A stretch of 64,000 nt of DNA, from the NCBI RefSeq assembly GCF_013112245.1, contig NZ_WVRN01000001.1:3352501-3416500 (forward strand). Direction: 5' to 3'. A program made the translations under genes and the position numbers. Under the pieces are notes generated by a model. The model did no database searches. It saw only the letters and a program-made list of their open reading frames with translations, and had not been told where the DNA came from. Shown here piece by piece: positions 46,031 to 54,969 of the stretch (positions are counted from its first letter, which is position 1; each line of letters opens with the position of its first letter). Source of the DNA: Ruegeria sp. HKCCD4315 (GTDB lineage: Bacteria > Pseudomonadota > Alphaproteobacteria > Rhodobacterales > Rhodobacteraceae).

Positions 46031-46996
46031 TCACGAGGTTGAGGCCGCGACAAGGACGATCTCGCCCGGCCAATCTGGTTGTAACTGTTCGGCGGCGCGC
46101 CAAGACCGCAGGCCCGTCGCGCAGCAAAGTGCAAGCCTTTTGCCTTTGTTAGGGTCTAACTTGTGAAGTTCATTCGGCAAAAAGCGAGCGGCGTTTGGAT
46201 GGGTTGCAATCGGCGCTTCTTCGACACCGCGCAGCTCCACGATCTGGTCGGTATCCGTCAGTTGACTGGCAGAGAGGAACCGAAAGCACGTATTCGGCTC
46301 GGGTGCATCGTCAAACCGGAACCCAGTACTGCGCAGGGTACGCGCGTCATACTGCACCATCTGCCCCAAAGGTGACGGCTCCAACCCGAGGATCAGGTTC
46401 AGCACCATCTGCGCCTGCATCGCCCCGATCACGCCAACCACAGGACCCAGAACGCCCGCTGTCGCGCAACTGGCCCCACTGTCCGGCGCATCCGGGAACA
46501 CAGCGCGCAGGGATGGCGCACCGCCACAGAACCCGCCGACATAGCCGGAAAGCCCCAGAACCGATGCGCTGATCAACGGTTTGTCTTGCTCCAGGCACGT
46601 GTCCGACAGGATATAGCTGGCCGCGTGACTGTCAGCGCAATCCAAAACGGCATCGGCTTGCGCGACCAGAGAGGCCGCATTTTCACTGGTAAGCGCGTGA
46701 TTGAAGGCAACAACTTCAACCTCGGAATTCAACGCGCGGCACCGGTCGGCGGCCCGCTCTGCCTTGGGCTGTCCGCAATCGGCCTCAGCAAACAAGGTTT
46801 GCCGATGCAGATTCGACAGGTCCACGTTGTCACCATCTACAATCGTGATCTGCCCCAAACCAGCCCCGGCCAAAAGCGGAAGGACCGGCGCGGCCAACCC
46901 GCCCGCGCCAACCACGAGAACATGAGCCGAAGTCAGGCGACCCTGCCCTTCTTCGCCCACTTCTGGCAAAAGCGTCTGACGGGCATAGCGGCTCAT
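46031..46996 (-). CDS. thiF: ThiF/MoeB-type adenylyltransferase with C-terminal rhodanese-like segment
   Basis: The 321-residue E1-like enzyme adenylates the C-terminal glycine of ThiS. The ATP loop VVGAGGLAAPVL and VDGDNVDLSNLHRQ are intact. The zinc-binding CxxC pairs found in many ThiF/MoeB proteins are not evident. The C-terminal part ends with a rhodanese-like active-site loop, LCCATGLRSWRAAEQL, which may donate sulfur to ThiS. The ATG at 46996 overlaps the thiE stop by four bases. Confidence 0.88.
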   Translation of the reverse strand: MSRYARQTLLPEVGEEGQGRLTSAHVLVVGAGGLAAPVLPLLAGAGLGQITIVDGDNVDLSNLHRQTLFAEADCGQPKAERAADRCRALNSEVEVVAFNHALTSENAASLVAQADAVLDCADSHAASYILSDTCLEQDKPLISASVLGLSGYVGGFCGGAPSLRAVFPDAPDSGASCATAGVLGPVVGVIGAMQAQMVLNLILGLEPSPLGQMVQYDARTLRSTGFRFDDAPEPNTCFRFLSASQLTDTDQIVELRGVEEAPIATHPNAARFLPNELHKLDPNKGKRLALCCATGLRSWRAAEQLQPDWPGEIVLVAASTS

Positions 46997-47589
46997 CGCG
47001 TGGCCTCGATCCACGCGCGCACCCGCGCTTCGGGGTCAGCATTCAGAGTAATGTCCGTCACGGCCGAGACAATATCGGCCCCGGCCTCTATAACACCTGC
47101 CGCGCGCTCAACACTCATACCACCGATGCCCACCAAGGGAATGTCGCCAACGCGAGCCTTCCATTCGGTCACGCGGGGCAGGCCCTGTTGATGCCATTTC
47201 ATCTTTTTCAGGATGGTTGGATAGACGGGCCCTAACGCCACATAGTCGGGATCCATGGCCAACACGCGCTCAAGCTCATCATCGTCATGGGTAGAAACGC
47301 CCAGCTTTAGACCCGCTTTTCGGATGGCTTTCAGATCTGCATCGTCCAGATCCTCTTGCCCCAGATGAACCCAGTCGCACCCCAGATCAATGGCATGTTG
47401 CCAGTAATCATTGATCACCAGAACCGACCCATGATCGCGGCACAAATCGCGCGAAGCCGCTATCTGGTCGCGCACCTCATCATCCGGCTGATCCTTGACG
47501 CGCAGCTGCACCAGCTTGATACCCAGCGGCAACATCCGTCGCAGCCAGTCCGAGTGATCGAAGATCGGATAAAAACGGTCCAGCGTCAT
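46993..47589 (-). CDS. thiE: Thiamine-phosphate synthase
   Basis: The 198-residue TIM-barrel enzyme joins HMP-PP and thiazole phosphate to thiamine phosphate. The conserved [22 protein letters not shown] and GPVYPT segments are present. It overlaps thiG and thiF by four bases each. Confidence 0.93.
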   Translation of the reverse strand: MTLDRFYPIFDHSDWLRRMLPLGIKLVQLRVKDQPDDEVRDQIAASRDLCRDHGSVLVINDYWQHAIDLGCDWVHLGQEDLDDADLKAIRKAGLKLGVSTHDDDELERVLAMDPDYVALGPVYPTILKKMKWHQQGLPRVTEWKARVGDIPLVGIGGMSVERAAGVIEAGADIVSAVTDITLNADPEARVRAWIEATR

Positions 47590-48350
47590 GACAGGAATGC
47601 CTTTCCAACAACAGGGGTAGAAGGTTCAGCCATATCGCGCGCCTCGATCGGGTCAGCCTGATGGGCCAACTGCCCGGCCAGCGTCGCCTGCGCCATCGCT
47701 TTGGCCATCAGAACAGGATCCCCGGCGCGAGCCACGGCAGTGTTCAACAGCACGGCGTCATAGCCCAGCTCCATCGCGTGGGCCGCATGGCTGGGCAGGC
47801 CAATACCGGCATCGACCACCAGTGGAACGTCCGGAAACTCGGCCCGCATCGCGCGCAAGGCATATTCGTTGTTCAGACCACGCCCAGACCCAATCGGCGC
47901 GCCCCAAGGCATCAGCACCTCGCACCCTGCTTCCAGCAGGCGTTCGCCCACGATCAGATCATCGGTGGTATAGGGAAAAACCTGAAACCCGTCTTCAGTC
48001 AGGATGCGGGCGGCTTCGACCAACTGGAACACATCCGGTTGCAGGCTGTCGGTGTGTCCAATCAGTTCCAGCTTGATCCACGGGGTCTCAAACACCTCAC
48101 GGGCCATATGGGCCGTGGTCACAGCCTCTTTCACTGTGTGGCAACCAGCGGTGTTGGGCAGGATCAGGACGCCCAGTTCCCGGATCATCTGCCAAAAGGT
48201 CTGCCCGGCACCGGATTCACGGCGCAAGGATACGGTTGCAACACCCGCACCACTGTCGCGGAAAGCCTGCTCCAAAATGGCCGGGCTGGGATACTGGGCC
48301 GTGCCGAGCATCAAAGGGTTGGGCAGTTCGGTTCCGTAGAAGGTCTTCAT
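47586..48350 (-). CDS. thiG: Thiazole synthase
   Basis: The 254-residue barrel enzyme forms the thiazole ring from deoxyxylulose phosphate, dehydroglycine and ThiS thiocarboxylate. The catalytic lysine is K93 in PWIKLELIG, and the phosphate loop is near [15 protein letters not shown]. The frame stays open upstream, but ATG at 48350 is 2 bp after thiS and gives the family length. Confidence 0.95.
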   Translation of the reverse strand: MKTFYGTELPNPLMLGTAQYPSPAILEQAFRDSGAGVATVSLRRESGAGQTFWQMIRELGVLILPNTAGCHTVKEAVTTAHMAREVFETPWIKLELIGHTDSLQPDVFQLVEAARILTEDGFQVFPYTTDDLIVGERLLEAGCEVLMPWGAPIGSGRGLNNEYALRAMRAEFPDVPLVVDAGIGLPSHAAHAMELGYDAVLLNTAVARAGDPVLMAKAMAQATLAGQLAHQADPIEARDMAEPSTPVVGKAFLS

Positions 48351-48352
48351 GC

Positions 48353-48547
48353 TCACCCTCCCTGCATCGGTGCAACAACTTCGACCCGGTCGCCATCGGC
48401 CAGTTCGTGCGCAATGCGTAGACTGGACGGCACGAAATCCTCGTTCACTGCGGTGGCAACGCGGCCAGTGAAGCCGCATTCGTCCAGCAGCTCGGCCAGG
48501 GTTTCGGCGCGTACGTCCCGCGCCTCTCCGTTAAGCACGATCTTCAT
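48353..48547 (-). CDS. thiS: Sulfur carrier protein ThiS
   Basis: This 64-residue ubiquitin-like protein ends in MQGG, the Gly-Gly tail that ThiF adenylates and that becomes a thiocarboxylate for ThiG. It overlaps the end of thiO by 17 bp. A longer in-frame open reading frame upstream belongs to noncoding frame of thiO. Confidence 0.93.
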   Translation of the reverse strand: MKIVLNGEARDVRAETLAELLDECGFTGRVATAVNEDFVPSSLRIAHELADGDRVEVVAPMQGG

Positions 48548-49508
48548 CGACCATCTCCGAATGTGTGTTGTCCAACGCCAGATCCGCCACACCCTGCGCC
48601 AACGCCGGGGCCAGCAGGTAACCGTGTCGATAAAGCCCGTTGGCATAGATTGTCCTGCCCAAGCGGCGGATGCGGGGCAAATTATCGGGAAAGGCGGGGC
48701 GCAGGTCGACGCCGATTTCCAGCACCTCAGCCTCACCAAAGGCCGGGTTCAGGGCATAAGCCGCGCTGAGCAGTTCCAGCATGGACCGGGCCGTGATGCG
48801 GCTGCTGTCTTCGCTTTCGATCATGGTCGCACCCAGCATGTAGATGCCATCGCCCCTCGGCACGATGTAAAGCGGCATTCGAGGGTGCAACAGGCGCACA
48901 GGACGGTTCAGCGTCACGTCGGGGCAGCGTACGACCAGCATCTCGCCCTTCACGCCCCGCAGATCGTGAAGATATTCGCGCGCGTGCAAGCCGCGGCAGT
49001 CGATTGCGTTTCCAAGTTGTGCTGGGGCCAGTTTCCGGTGGAACTCCACCCCTTGATCTTTCAGACCTCGATAGAGGTCCTGCAACGCCTGACGGGGGTC
49101 AAGATGAGCTTCTTGGTCAAAGAACAGGCCCTTCCCAAACCCGTGTAGGTCAGGCTCTAACTCAGTGAGTTTCGCGCGATCTACATCAACAAACGCCTCA
49201 GTCCGGCGCGCAAACCTGCGCAGGTCGGGCAGGTCTCGTGTATTGGCGACAACCAGCGTACCGCACCGCTGTACCTGTGTGCGACCAGCCCACCAGTCGA
49301 TTGCCTGCTGACCCAGTCTCAGCACCGGTTCTTCCGCGTTTTCATATTCACACCAGGGGGCCAGCATGCCCCCGGCCCACCACGAACACCCGTGCGGGCC
49401 AGGCGGGCCGCCGGGATCAAACACCTGCACCTTCGCGCCGCGCGACACCAGTTCGCTGGCGACGGCCAGACCGGCAACCCCGGCTCCTATGACAGACCAG
49501 ACGGTCAC
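48531..49508 (-). CDS. thiO: Glycine oxidase
   Basis: The 325-residue FAD enzyme oxidises glycine to dehydroglycine for thiazole formation. The N-terminal FAD loop VIGAGVAGLAVASEL and the DAAO-like C-terminal region (GATMIES, then LYRHGYLLAPALAQG) are clear. Use of ThiO rather than ThiH indicates an oxygen-dependent thiazole route, fitting an aerobe. It overlaps thiD by four bases. Confidence 0.93.
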   Translation of the reverse strand: MTVWSVIGAGVAGLAVASELVSRGAKVQVFDPGGPPGPHGCSWWAGGMLAPWCEYENAEEPVLRLGQQAIDWWAGRTQVQRCGTLVVANTRDLPDLRRFARRTEAFVDVDRAKLTELEPDLHGFGKGLFFDQEAHLDPRQALQDLYRGLKDQGVEFHRKLAPAQLGNAIDCRGLHAREYLHDLRGVKGEMLVVRCPDVTLNRPVRLLHPRMPLYIVPRGDGIYMLGATMIESEDSSRITARSMLELLSAAYALNPAFGEAEVLEIGVDLRPAFPDNLPRIRRLGRTIYANGLYRHGYLLAPALAQGVADLALDNTHSEMVDEDRA

Positions 49509-50308
49509 TTGGGCCAGACCTGATGGAAATGATGCACCGGACCATGCCCGGAACCCACGTTCAGCTCATCTGCGCGTCCAATCGCGCCTTGCAGGTATTC
49601 ATGCGCCTGCGCAGCGGCCTCCTTCAAAGGCAGACCCTTTGCTAAACCAGCGGCAATCGAGGATGACAAGGTGCATCCGGTCCCATGCGTGTTTTTGGTG
49701 TTCAGGCGCGGGGCCAGAAACTCTGCCACGATACCTGTCGGGTCGATCAGCAAATCATGACACACCTCGCCCGCACCATGACCGCCTTTCATCACCACAG
49801 CGCGCGCACCCAAGGCGCAAAGAGCCTGACCCTGAGCGGCCATCTCCTCGGGCGTTTCGGCCTCTTGTGCATCCAACAGGCAAGCGGCTTCGGGCAGATT
49901 TGGGGTCAAAACCGTCGCCATCGGCAACAGCATATCGCGCAAGGTTTGAATTGCCTCTTGCGCCAGCAAGGCGTCACCGGACTTGGCGATCATCACCGGG
50001 TCCAGAACAATGGGGCCTTGAAAGTCAGCCAGCCCCTTGGCAACGGATTGAATGATCTCGGGTGTAGCCAGCATACCGATCTTTACGGCTTTGACGTCCA
50101 GATCGCCCAGCACTGCGTGAATTTGCGCCTCGATCACGTCCAGAGGGATACCATGCACCGCTGTGACGGCCTGTGTGTTCTGTGCGGTGACAGCGGTGAT
50201 CACGCTGGCCCCAAAAACACCAAGTGCTGACATGGCCTTCAGATCGGCCTGTATCCCGGCACCGCCGCCGCTGTCGGATCCCGCAATGGTCAAGGCAATT
50301 GCAGCCAT
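49505..50308 (-). CDS. thiD: Hydroxymethylpyrimidine / phosphomethylpyrimidine kinase
   Basis: The 267-residue ribokinase-fold enzyme phosphorylates HMP twice to HMP-PP. The N-terminal [18 protein letters not shown] and the C-terminal [18 protein letters not shown] anion-hole motif are intact. It is the first gene of the thi operon, 57 bp after a TPP riboswitch. Confidence 0.95.
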   Translation of the reverse strand: MAAIALTIAGSDSGGGAGIQADLKAMSALGVFGASVITAVTAQNTQAVTAVHGIPLDVIEAQIHAVLGDLDVKAVKIGMLATPEIIQSVAKGLADFQGPIVLDPVMIAKSGDALLAQEAIQTLRDMLLPMATVLTPNLPEAACLLDAQEAETPEEMAAQGQALCALGARAVVMKGGHGAGEVCHDLLIDPTGIVAEFLAPRLNTKNTHGTGCTLSSSIAAGLAKGLPLKEAAAQAHEYLQGAIGRADELNVGSGHGPVHHFHQVWPK

Positions 50309-50365
50309 GTCGTCGCTCCATCTTCTTTGGGCAACGATGTAGGAAAACTGTCTGCATTCATAAGA

Positions 50366-50456
50366 CCGTTCCCTACGCCGGAATTGCCCGGATCAGGTTC
50401 GATGGGTTAGCGCAGCCGCGCCTCTCAGCCCTGCGATCAGGGCACCCCAACGGTTG
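50366..50456 (-). promoter_or_regulatory. TPP riboswitch (THI element) controlling the thi operon
   Basis: On the minus strand the conserved parts occur in order: GGGGTGCC, the GCTGAGA core (complement of 50423-50428 region), ACCC, GAACCTGATC (about 50391-50400) and CCGGCGTAGGGA. This is the thiamine pyrophosphate aptamer. It lies just upstream of thiD, so TPP is expected to repress the ten-gene operon, most likely by hiding the thiD ribosome site. Confidence 0.96.
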
Positions 50457-50582
50457 GCGCAGACAATCTCAGCCGCCGACGCCAAACGCAAGAGCCAATT
50501 GGGCGTAATCAGCCTGCAAACTGGATATATCGCTGACCCGTTTTGTCACACGCATAGCAGGGCGGCAGGCGCACAATGAAAG

Positions 50583-50615
50583 AGGCGCGGCACCCGGGAC
50601 CGGGAAACCGCGCCT
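50583..50615 (-). terminator. GC-rich hairpin downstream of the TauC-like gene
   Basis: AGGCGCGG and CCGCGCCT form a perfect 8-bp stem with an inner CCCGG/CCGGG-type pairing in the loop. On the minus strand it is followed by CTTTC after the last gene of the Tau-like operon. On the plus strand it is followed by TTTAT. Probably a terminator, possibly working in both directions. Confidence 0.6.
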
Positions 50616-50666
50616 TTTATCGGTCTAAAAGCAATCAGACGCGCGTTGACGTCTGATTCAAATCGA

Positions 50667-51935
50667 TCAGCTTTTACCTTTCCAGGGCACCAGAACACGT
50701 TCGGCCCAGCGCATCAGCATGTCGATACCGAAGCCGATGACGCCAATCAGGATGATACCCATGATCACGATGTCGGTGTTCTGAAATTTCGAGGCAACCA
50801 TGATCATCATGCCAGCCCCTTTTTCAGCAGCGACCAGTTCTGCAGCAACAACCGTGCCCCAGCAGACGCCCATCGCAACCCGCGCACCGGTGAAGATCTC
50901 GGGCAGCGAGTTGGGGATGATCACATAGCGCATCACCTGCCACTTTGACGCCCCAAGGGAATAGGCCGCGTGTACCTTCGAGATGTTCACGCCGGACACA
51001 CCAGAACGGGCCGCAATCGCCATGATCCACAGCGCCGCCAGGAACAGCAGGATGATCTTGCCGCCCTCACCAATCCCGGCCCAGATGATCACCAGCGGGA
51101 TCAAGGCCAGCGGCGGAACCGGGCGCATGAATTCGACGATCGGGTCGAACCATCCACGGAACCAGTTGGACAGGCCCATTGCATATCCCAACGGAATGCC
51201 CACAAGCGATCCCAGAAGGAAGCCCACGATCACGCGGAACAGCGAATAGCCCAGATGCTCCCAAAGGGTGAAGTTCCGGAAGCCTTCGCTGGCAATCTCG
51301 CCCAGCCGTTCGAAAACGTTTTCCGGTGCGGGCAGCCAGATCGGTTCCATCTGCCAGCCTTTGTCCGGGTCAATATTGAGTGTGCCACGCTGCGACATGA
51401 CCACACGGCCGAAATCGGTGTTCACGACGCCACCCGGTTCAATCGGCTGACCATTCACAGCAACGATCTTGGCCCCCTCGTCGCGGCCGACCTCATCATT
51501 TCGGTCAAGACGGGCCAGTTTGCTGCGATAAGCCTGAACCACTACGGCATCGTCTTTGGCAAATCCGTCGCCGGGTGCGACCTCGGGTTCGTCCACCGGT
51601 GCGTCCGCAGGGTGTACAATTACCGTCACCGTGGCGTCATCGGTCTGACCATCTGCCGTTTCCACCGTGTAGGTGAACGTACCTTCTCCGACATACGGCC
51701 CCGGCGCGTGCAAGAACGACGGCAACAAGGCCGACCCGGTGAATGCGCCCCATAGCACGAAGATGGCGATGATTGAGATGATTGACGCCTTACGATCCGA
51801 GACAACGGCGCTTTCATCGCCAAAGGTGACCGTCTTTAGAGATGTGAAATCATGGCGGTCTGTGCCTGCAGTCACCAGTTTGACCACAAAGAAAGCGCCG
51901 ATGAATATCGCGATATAGATCAGAATGGGGATCAT
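50667..51935 (-). CDS. TauC/SsuC-like ABC permease with an extracytoplasmic insertion
   Basis: The 422-residue permease is much longer than usual TauC/SsuC proteins (about 250-280). It has an extra N-terminal helix (residues 2-20), a second helix (51-70), then about 120 residues of non-membrane sequence (about 80-200) before the normal permease core starting at LPAPENVFERL. The insertion begins with FTYTVETADGQTDDATVTVIV, like an Ig or cadherin-type beta-sandwich strand pair. The core has the EAA loop AAYSLGASKWQVMRYVIIPNS. It overlaps the ATPase gene by four bases and would import an organic sulfonate-like or amine ligand. Confidence 0.83.
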   Translation of the reverse strand: MIPILIYIAIFIGAFFVVKLVTAGTDRHDFTSLKTVTFGDESAVVSDRKASIISIIAIFVLWGAFTGSALLPSFLHAPGPYVGEGTFTYTVETADGQTDDATVTVIVHPADAPVDEPEVAPGDGFAKDDAVVVQAYRSKLARLDRNDEVGRDEGAKIVAVNGQPIEPGGVVNTDFGRVVMSQRGTLNIDPDKGWQMEPIWLPAPENVFERLGEIASEGFRNFTLWEHLGYSLFRVIVGFLLGSLVGIPLGYAMGLSNWFRGWFDPIVEFMRPVPPLALIPLVIIWAGIGEGGKIILLFLAALWIMAIAARSGVSGVNISKVHAAYSLGASKWQVMRYVIIPNSLPEIFTGARVAMGVCWGTVVAAELVAAEKGAGMMIMVASKFQNTDIVIMGIILIGVIGFGIDMLMRWAERVLVPWKGKS

Positions 51936-52738
51936 TGCGCTGCCTCCGTCCGACCCATGATTTCTTCTTCCATGTCCCAGATCATGCCCAGAATCTCTTC
52001 GCGGTTGGTGGCGAAGTCAGGGTGTTTCTTGACCTCACGCAGATCCTGGTCGACGCCCATATCTGCGAAGGGAAGGCGATATTCCTTGTGAATGCGCCCC
52101 GGTCTAGGTGCCATCACCAACAGACGCTCACCCAGCAGCAGCGCCTCTTCGACAGAGTGGGTGATCAGGATGATAGTCTTGCCGGTCTCTTTCCAAAGTT
52201 TCAAAACCAGCGATTGCATTTTTTCACGGGTCAGCGCGTCCAGCGCACCCAGCGGTTCGTCCATCAGGATGACATCGGGGTCATTGGCCAGACATCGCGC
52301 CAGCGCCACACGCTGCTGCATCCCGCCAGACAATTCATAGATCGCCTTTTCCTTGAAGTCCTGAAGGCCCACGACCTCAAGCAGATGATCGACTTCGGCC
52401 GCGTATTGCGCTTCCTTCTGGCCCTTCATCCGGGGACCAAAACTTACATTGTCACGCACGCTCATCCATTCGAACAAAGCGCCTTTTTGAAACACCATGC
52501 CACGCTCGGCATCAGGGCCAGTGACCGTGTGGCCATTCATCACAATCTGCCCTTCGGTCGGGGCCAGAAAACCCGCAACGATGTTCAGCAGTGTGGTCTT
52601 GCCGCAGCCCGAGGGGCCCAGCACGCTCATCAACTCGCCTTCGTTCAGATGCAACGTGACATCTTTCAACGCCTGCACTGCCGTTCCATTGGGCAGGTCG
52701 AAGCGCATAGAGATGTTTTCGATGGATAAACCTGTCAT
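51932..52738 (-). CDS. TauB/SsuB-like ABC transporter ATPase
   Basis: The 268-residue ATPase has Walker A GPSGCGKTT, signature LSGGMQQRV and Walker B VILMDEPLGALD. The upstream binding-protein gene and the overlapping permease gene make a complete three-gene importer of the taurine/nitrate/sulfonate class. The exact ligand is not shown. Confidence 0.9.
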   Translation of the reverse strand: MTGLSIENISMRFDLPNGTAVQALKDVTLHLNEGELMSVLGPSGCGKTTLLNIVAGFLAPTEGQIVMNGHTVTGPDAERGMVFQKGALFEWMSVRDNVSFGPRMKGQKEAQYAAEVDHLLEVVGLQDFKEKAIYELSGGMQQRVALARCLANDPDVILMDEPLGALDALTREKMQSLVLKLWKETGKTIILITHSVEEALLLGERLLVMAPRPGRIHKEYRLPFADMGVDQDLREVKKHPDFATNREEILGMIWDMEEEIMGRTEAAQ

Positions 52739-52839
52739 ATCCGTCTCTCTTTGATACAGGCGCCCTCACGCGCGGGCGGCGCGCCCAATTGCCGGGTCAG
52801 CACCGGCGGGCGCATCGAAATGCGCCACGCCGGACTCTG

Positions 52840-53841
52840 TTACTTGCCGTCGGCAATCGTCATCGGTTCAGTGTTGACCGAGTTGGCATAGCTGTCCAGC
52901 GCACCGTCGATGCTGCCGGCTTCGACAAACACGTCGGCCACACCCTTCATAAAGGTCTGCACATTGCCGCCCAGCCATTTCTCGGACAGCTGATCATCCA
53001 TGCTGGGGAAGCCCATTGTCCCAATAGCGGCGCGTGCGCCATCAAGGTCCATGCCGGATTCCTTGGCAATAACCTCAAGCATCGCATCACCGCCGGCACC
53101 CGAGTTCCAGCGCTCGTTTGCATCTGCAGTTACCTGCAGGAACTGTGCGACCAGTTCCGGATTTTCCGAGATAAAGCTTTCCGGGGACGAGGTTACGTCG
53201 AACACAAGAATGCCCAGTTCTTCTTTCTCGGCACCAGTCAATAGAACGTTCCCGTGTTCTTTCATACGGGACAGACCGCCGCCATATCCGCAGGCGAAAT
53301 CAACCGCGCCCTGGCTCAGGGCTGCCGCACCTTCAGGCGGGGCCATGTCGACAACTTCAAGGCTGGCCAAGTCGATTCCGAAATGATCCATCTGGCGCAG
53401 GAAGCCATAATGCGCAGCTGTACCCAGCGGAACAGCGACCTTTTTGCCCGCCAGTTCGCTGGCGTTTTCCTTGTCGATCTCCAGCGCTTCCGACACGACA
53501 CAGTTGTCATTCTCGGAATACGTCACGGCGACATCAACCACCTGAATCGCCTGGCCGGCGGATGCGGCAACAACGAAAGGCGGAATGCCCTGGCTGACCG
53601 CAATCTGTACGTCGCCCGAAGCCATCGCCGCGCTCATCGCGGTGCCGGTTTCAAAACTCACCCAGTTGACCTTGAGGCCAAGCGCTTCGTCATAGGTTCC
53701 GTTGGCTTTGGCTTCCAGCATGGGCAGGGGCCATTCCAGGAAGTATGCGACTGTGATTTCTTCCAGATCCTGCGCAAGTACCGCATGGCTTGTCAGTGCA
53801 AGCACACTGGTCGCGGCGAGAGTAGCGAGTGTCTTCTTCAT
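52840..53841 (-). CDS. TauA-like ABC substrate-binding protein
   Basis: The 333-residue periplasmic protein has a signal peptide (LATLAATSVLALTSHAVLAQ) and a PBP type II fold of the taurine/aliphatic sulfonate group (ITVAYFLEWPLPM, then GDVQIAVSQGIPPFVVAA). The ATG at 53841 follows CCGGAGGATACT. It heads the transporter operon and is divergent from an IclR regulator gene. A 101-bp gap before the ATPase gene allows higher expression of the binding protein. Confidence 0.88.
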   Translation of the reverse strand: MKKTLATLAATSVLALTSHAVLAQDLEEITVAYFLEWPLPMLEAKANGTYDEALGLKVNWVSFETGTAMSAAMASGDVQIAVSQGIPPFVVAASAGQAIQVVDVAVTYSENDNCVVSEALEIDKENASELAGKKVAVPLGTAAHYGFLRQMDHFGIDLASLEVVDMAPPEGAAALSQGAVDFACGYGGGLSRMKEHGNVLLTGAEKEELGILVFDVTSSPESFISENPELVAQFLQVTADANERWNSGAGGDAMLEVIAKESGMDLDGARAAIGTMGFPSMDDQLSEKWLGGNVQTFMKGVADVFVEAGSIDGALDSYANSVNTEPMTIADGK

Positions 53842-53982
53842 AGTATCCTCCGGTTGGGTCACTTTTTGTTTTCAGCGCGAACCGCCGTTTTATCTTTTGA
53901 GGGAGCGTTGGTTGCGTCTTGCGACACGGTGCCGAGTCTTTTGCACACCGCTTACCTTGAAGCCCTTCGCTCTATCGTGGTG

Positions 53983-53998
53983 CAGAACAGTTGTTCTG
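53983..53998. promoter_or_regulatory. Candidate IclR-regulator operator between transporter and regulator genes
   Basis: A perfect 7-bp inverted repeat CAGAACA-GT-TGTTCTG lies between the two divergent genes and runs directly into TGGAATAAA (53997-54005). The same nine bases occur upstream of the oxidase gene. It is a good candidate binding site for the adjacent IclR protein, judged by symmetry, location and recurrence. Confidence 0.5.
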
Positions 53999-54132
53999 GA
54001 ATAAAACACTAGAGAGTGCGCGTTCTTTCCGTCAACTGTTTATTGTTCAACTATACATAAACAAGCGCTCAAAAGCTTGAAATGAACAAAATCTCGTCGT
54101 AGTTCTGCAATGTAGTAGATGTGAGATCAGGT

Positions 54133-54921
54133 ATGGCAAGACCCACAGACAGTTCCATCGTCGCAAAATGCGCAAGGATCATGGATGTCCTAACCCATGC
54201 GAAACGGCCGATGGTGTTTTCAGACATTGTCGCACAGACGGGCTTTGTCAAAAGTTCGTGCCATCGCGTCCTTGCCGTTCTGCAAAGCGAAGGTCTGGTC
54301 GAGTATGAGAAAACCGGCAGAACCTACAAACCCGGGCCGCGGTTTCAGGCATGGGCGCGTGCAGGGTTCCGCCACCCCGATCTTCAGCAAGTTGTCGCCG
54401 AACCCGTTGACCGCCTCAGCGAAGTGACCGGTATGAACATTGCGCTGTCCGTTCTGGATGGCGATACCATTCTGTACCTGCGAACGTCCAACCATGTCGC
54501 GATTCGATATGCTGCGCGAACAGGTGACCACGCGCCGCTACATTGCACCGCCGCAGGCAAGGTTTTCCTGGCGTTTATGACTGAAAAGCAGCGCAATTCC
54601 GTACTGGGGTCATCTGGGTTGGAAAAGTTCACCGAGTTCACCAGAACCCACCTGCCTGAGCTTGAAGCGGATCTTGATGTCGTTCGAAGCCAGGGTTACG
54701 CGATGGTCGTCAAAGAAGAGTTCCTGCAGGTCATGGGCATGTCCGTCCCGATCTGGAATGAACAGGGTAAAGTAGCCGCCTGCTTGTCAATGTGGACTTT
54801 GACGGCAGAAAACACACCTGACGAATTGCGCGCAAATCTCAACTTGCTGAAACAAACCGCCGCCGAGATCTGCGACCAGATCGGAGGTGAAGCACCCGAA
54901 AACTTCGGCTTGACGACCTGA
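54133..54921 (+). CDS. IclR-family transcriptional regulator
   Basis: The 262-residue protein has an N-terminal winged helix (FSDIVAQTGFVKSSCHRVLAVL) and a C-terminal IclR effector domain with LHCTAAGKVFLAF. It is divergent from the TauABC-like importer and followed after 48 bp by a DadA-like oxidase gene on the same strand. It probably controls both in response to the transported compound or a product. The ATG at 54133 is preferred to the GTG at 54121. Confidence 0.88.
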   Translation: MARPTDSSIVAKCARIMDVLTHAKRPMVFSDIVAQTGFVKSSCHRVLAVLQSEGLVEYEKTGRTYKPGPRFQAWARAGFRHPDLQQVVAEPVDRLSEVTGMNIALSVLDGDTILYLRTSNHVAIRYAARTGDHAPLHCTAAGKVFLAFMTEKQRNSVLGSSGLEKFTEFTRTHLPELEADLDVVRSQGYAMVVKEEFLQVMGMSVPIWNEQGKVAACLSMWTLTAENTPDELRANLNLLKQTAAEICDQIGGEAPENFGLTT

Positions 54922-54939
54922 GTTTTACTATCGAATAAT

Positions 54940-54953
54940 GGAATAAATGTTCC
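54940..54953. promoter_or_regulatory. Candidate second operator upstream of the oxidase gene
   Basis: GGAA-TAAATG-TTCC forms a short inverted repeat 16 bp before the oxidase start. It contains TGGAATAAA (54939-54947), also present at 53997-54005 in the transporter-regulator interval. Confidence 0.4.
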
Positions 54954-54969
54954 GTAATGCGAGAGTAAA

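Noticed and set aside
47661..49148. 495-residue plus-strand open frame across thiG, thiS and thiO
   Set aside because: It lies opposite three well-supported thiamine genes and has no recognisable domain.
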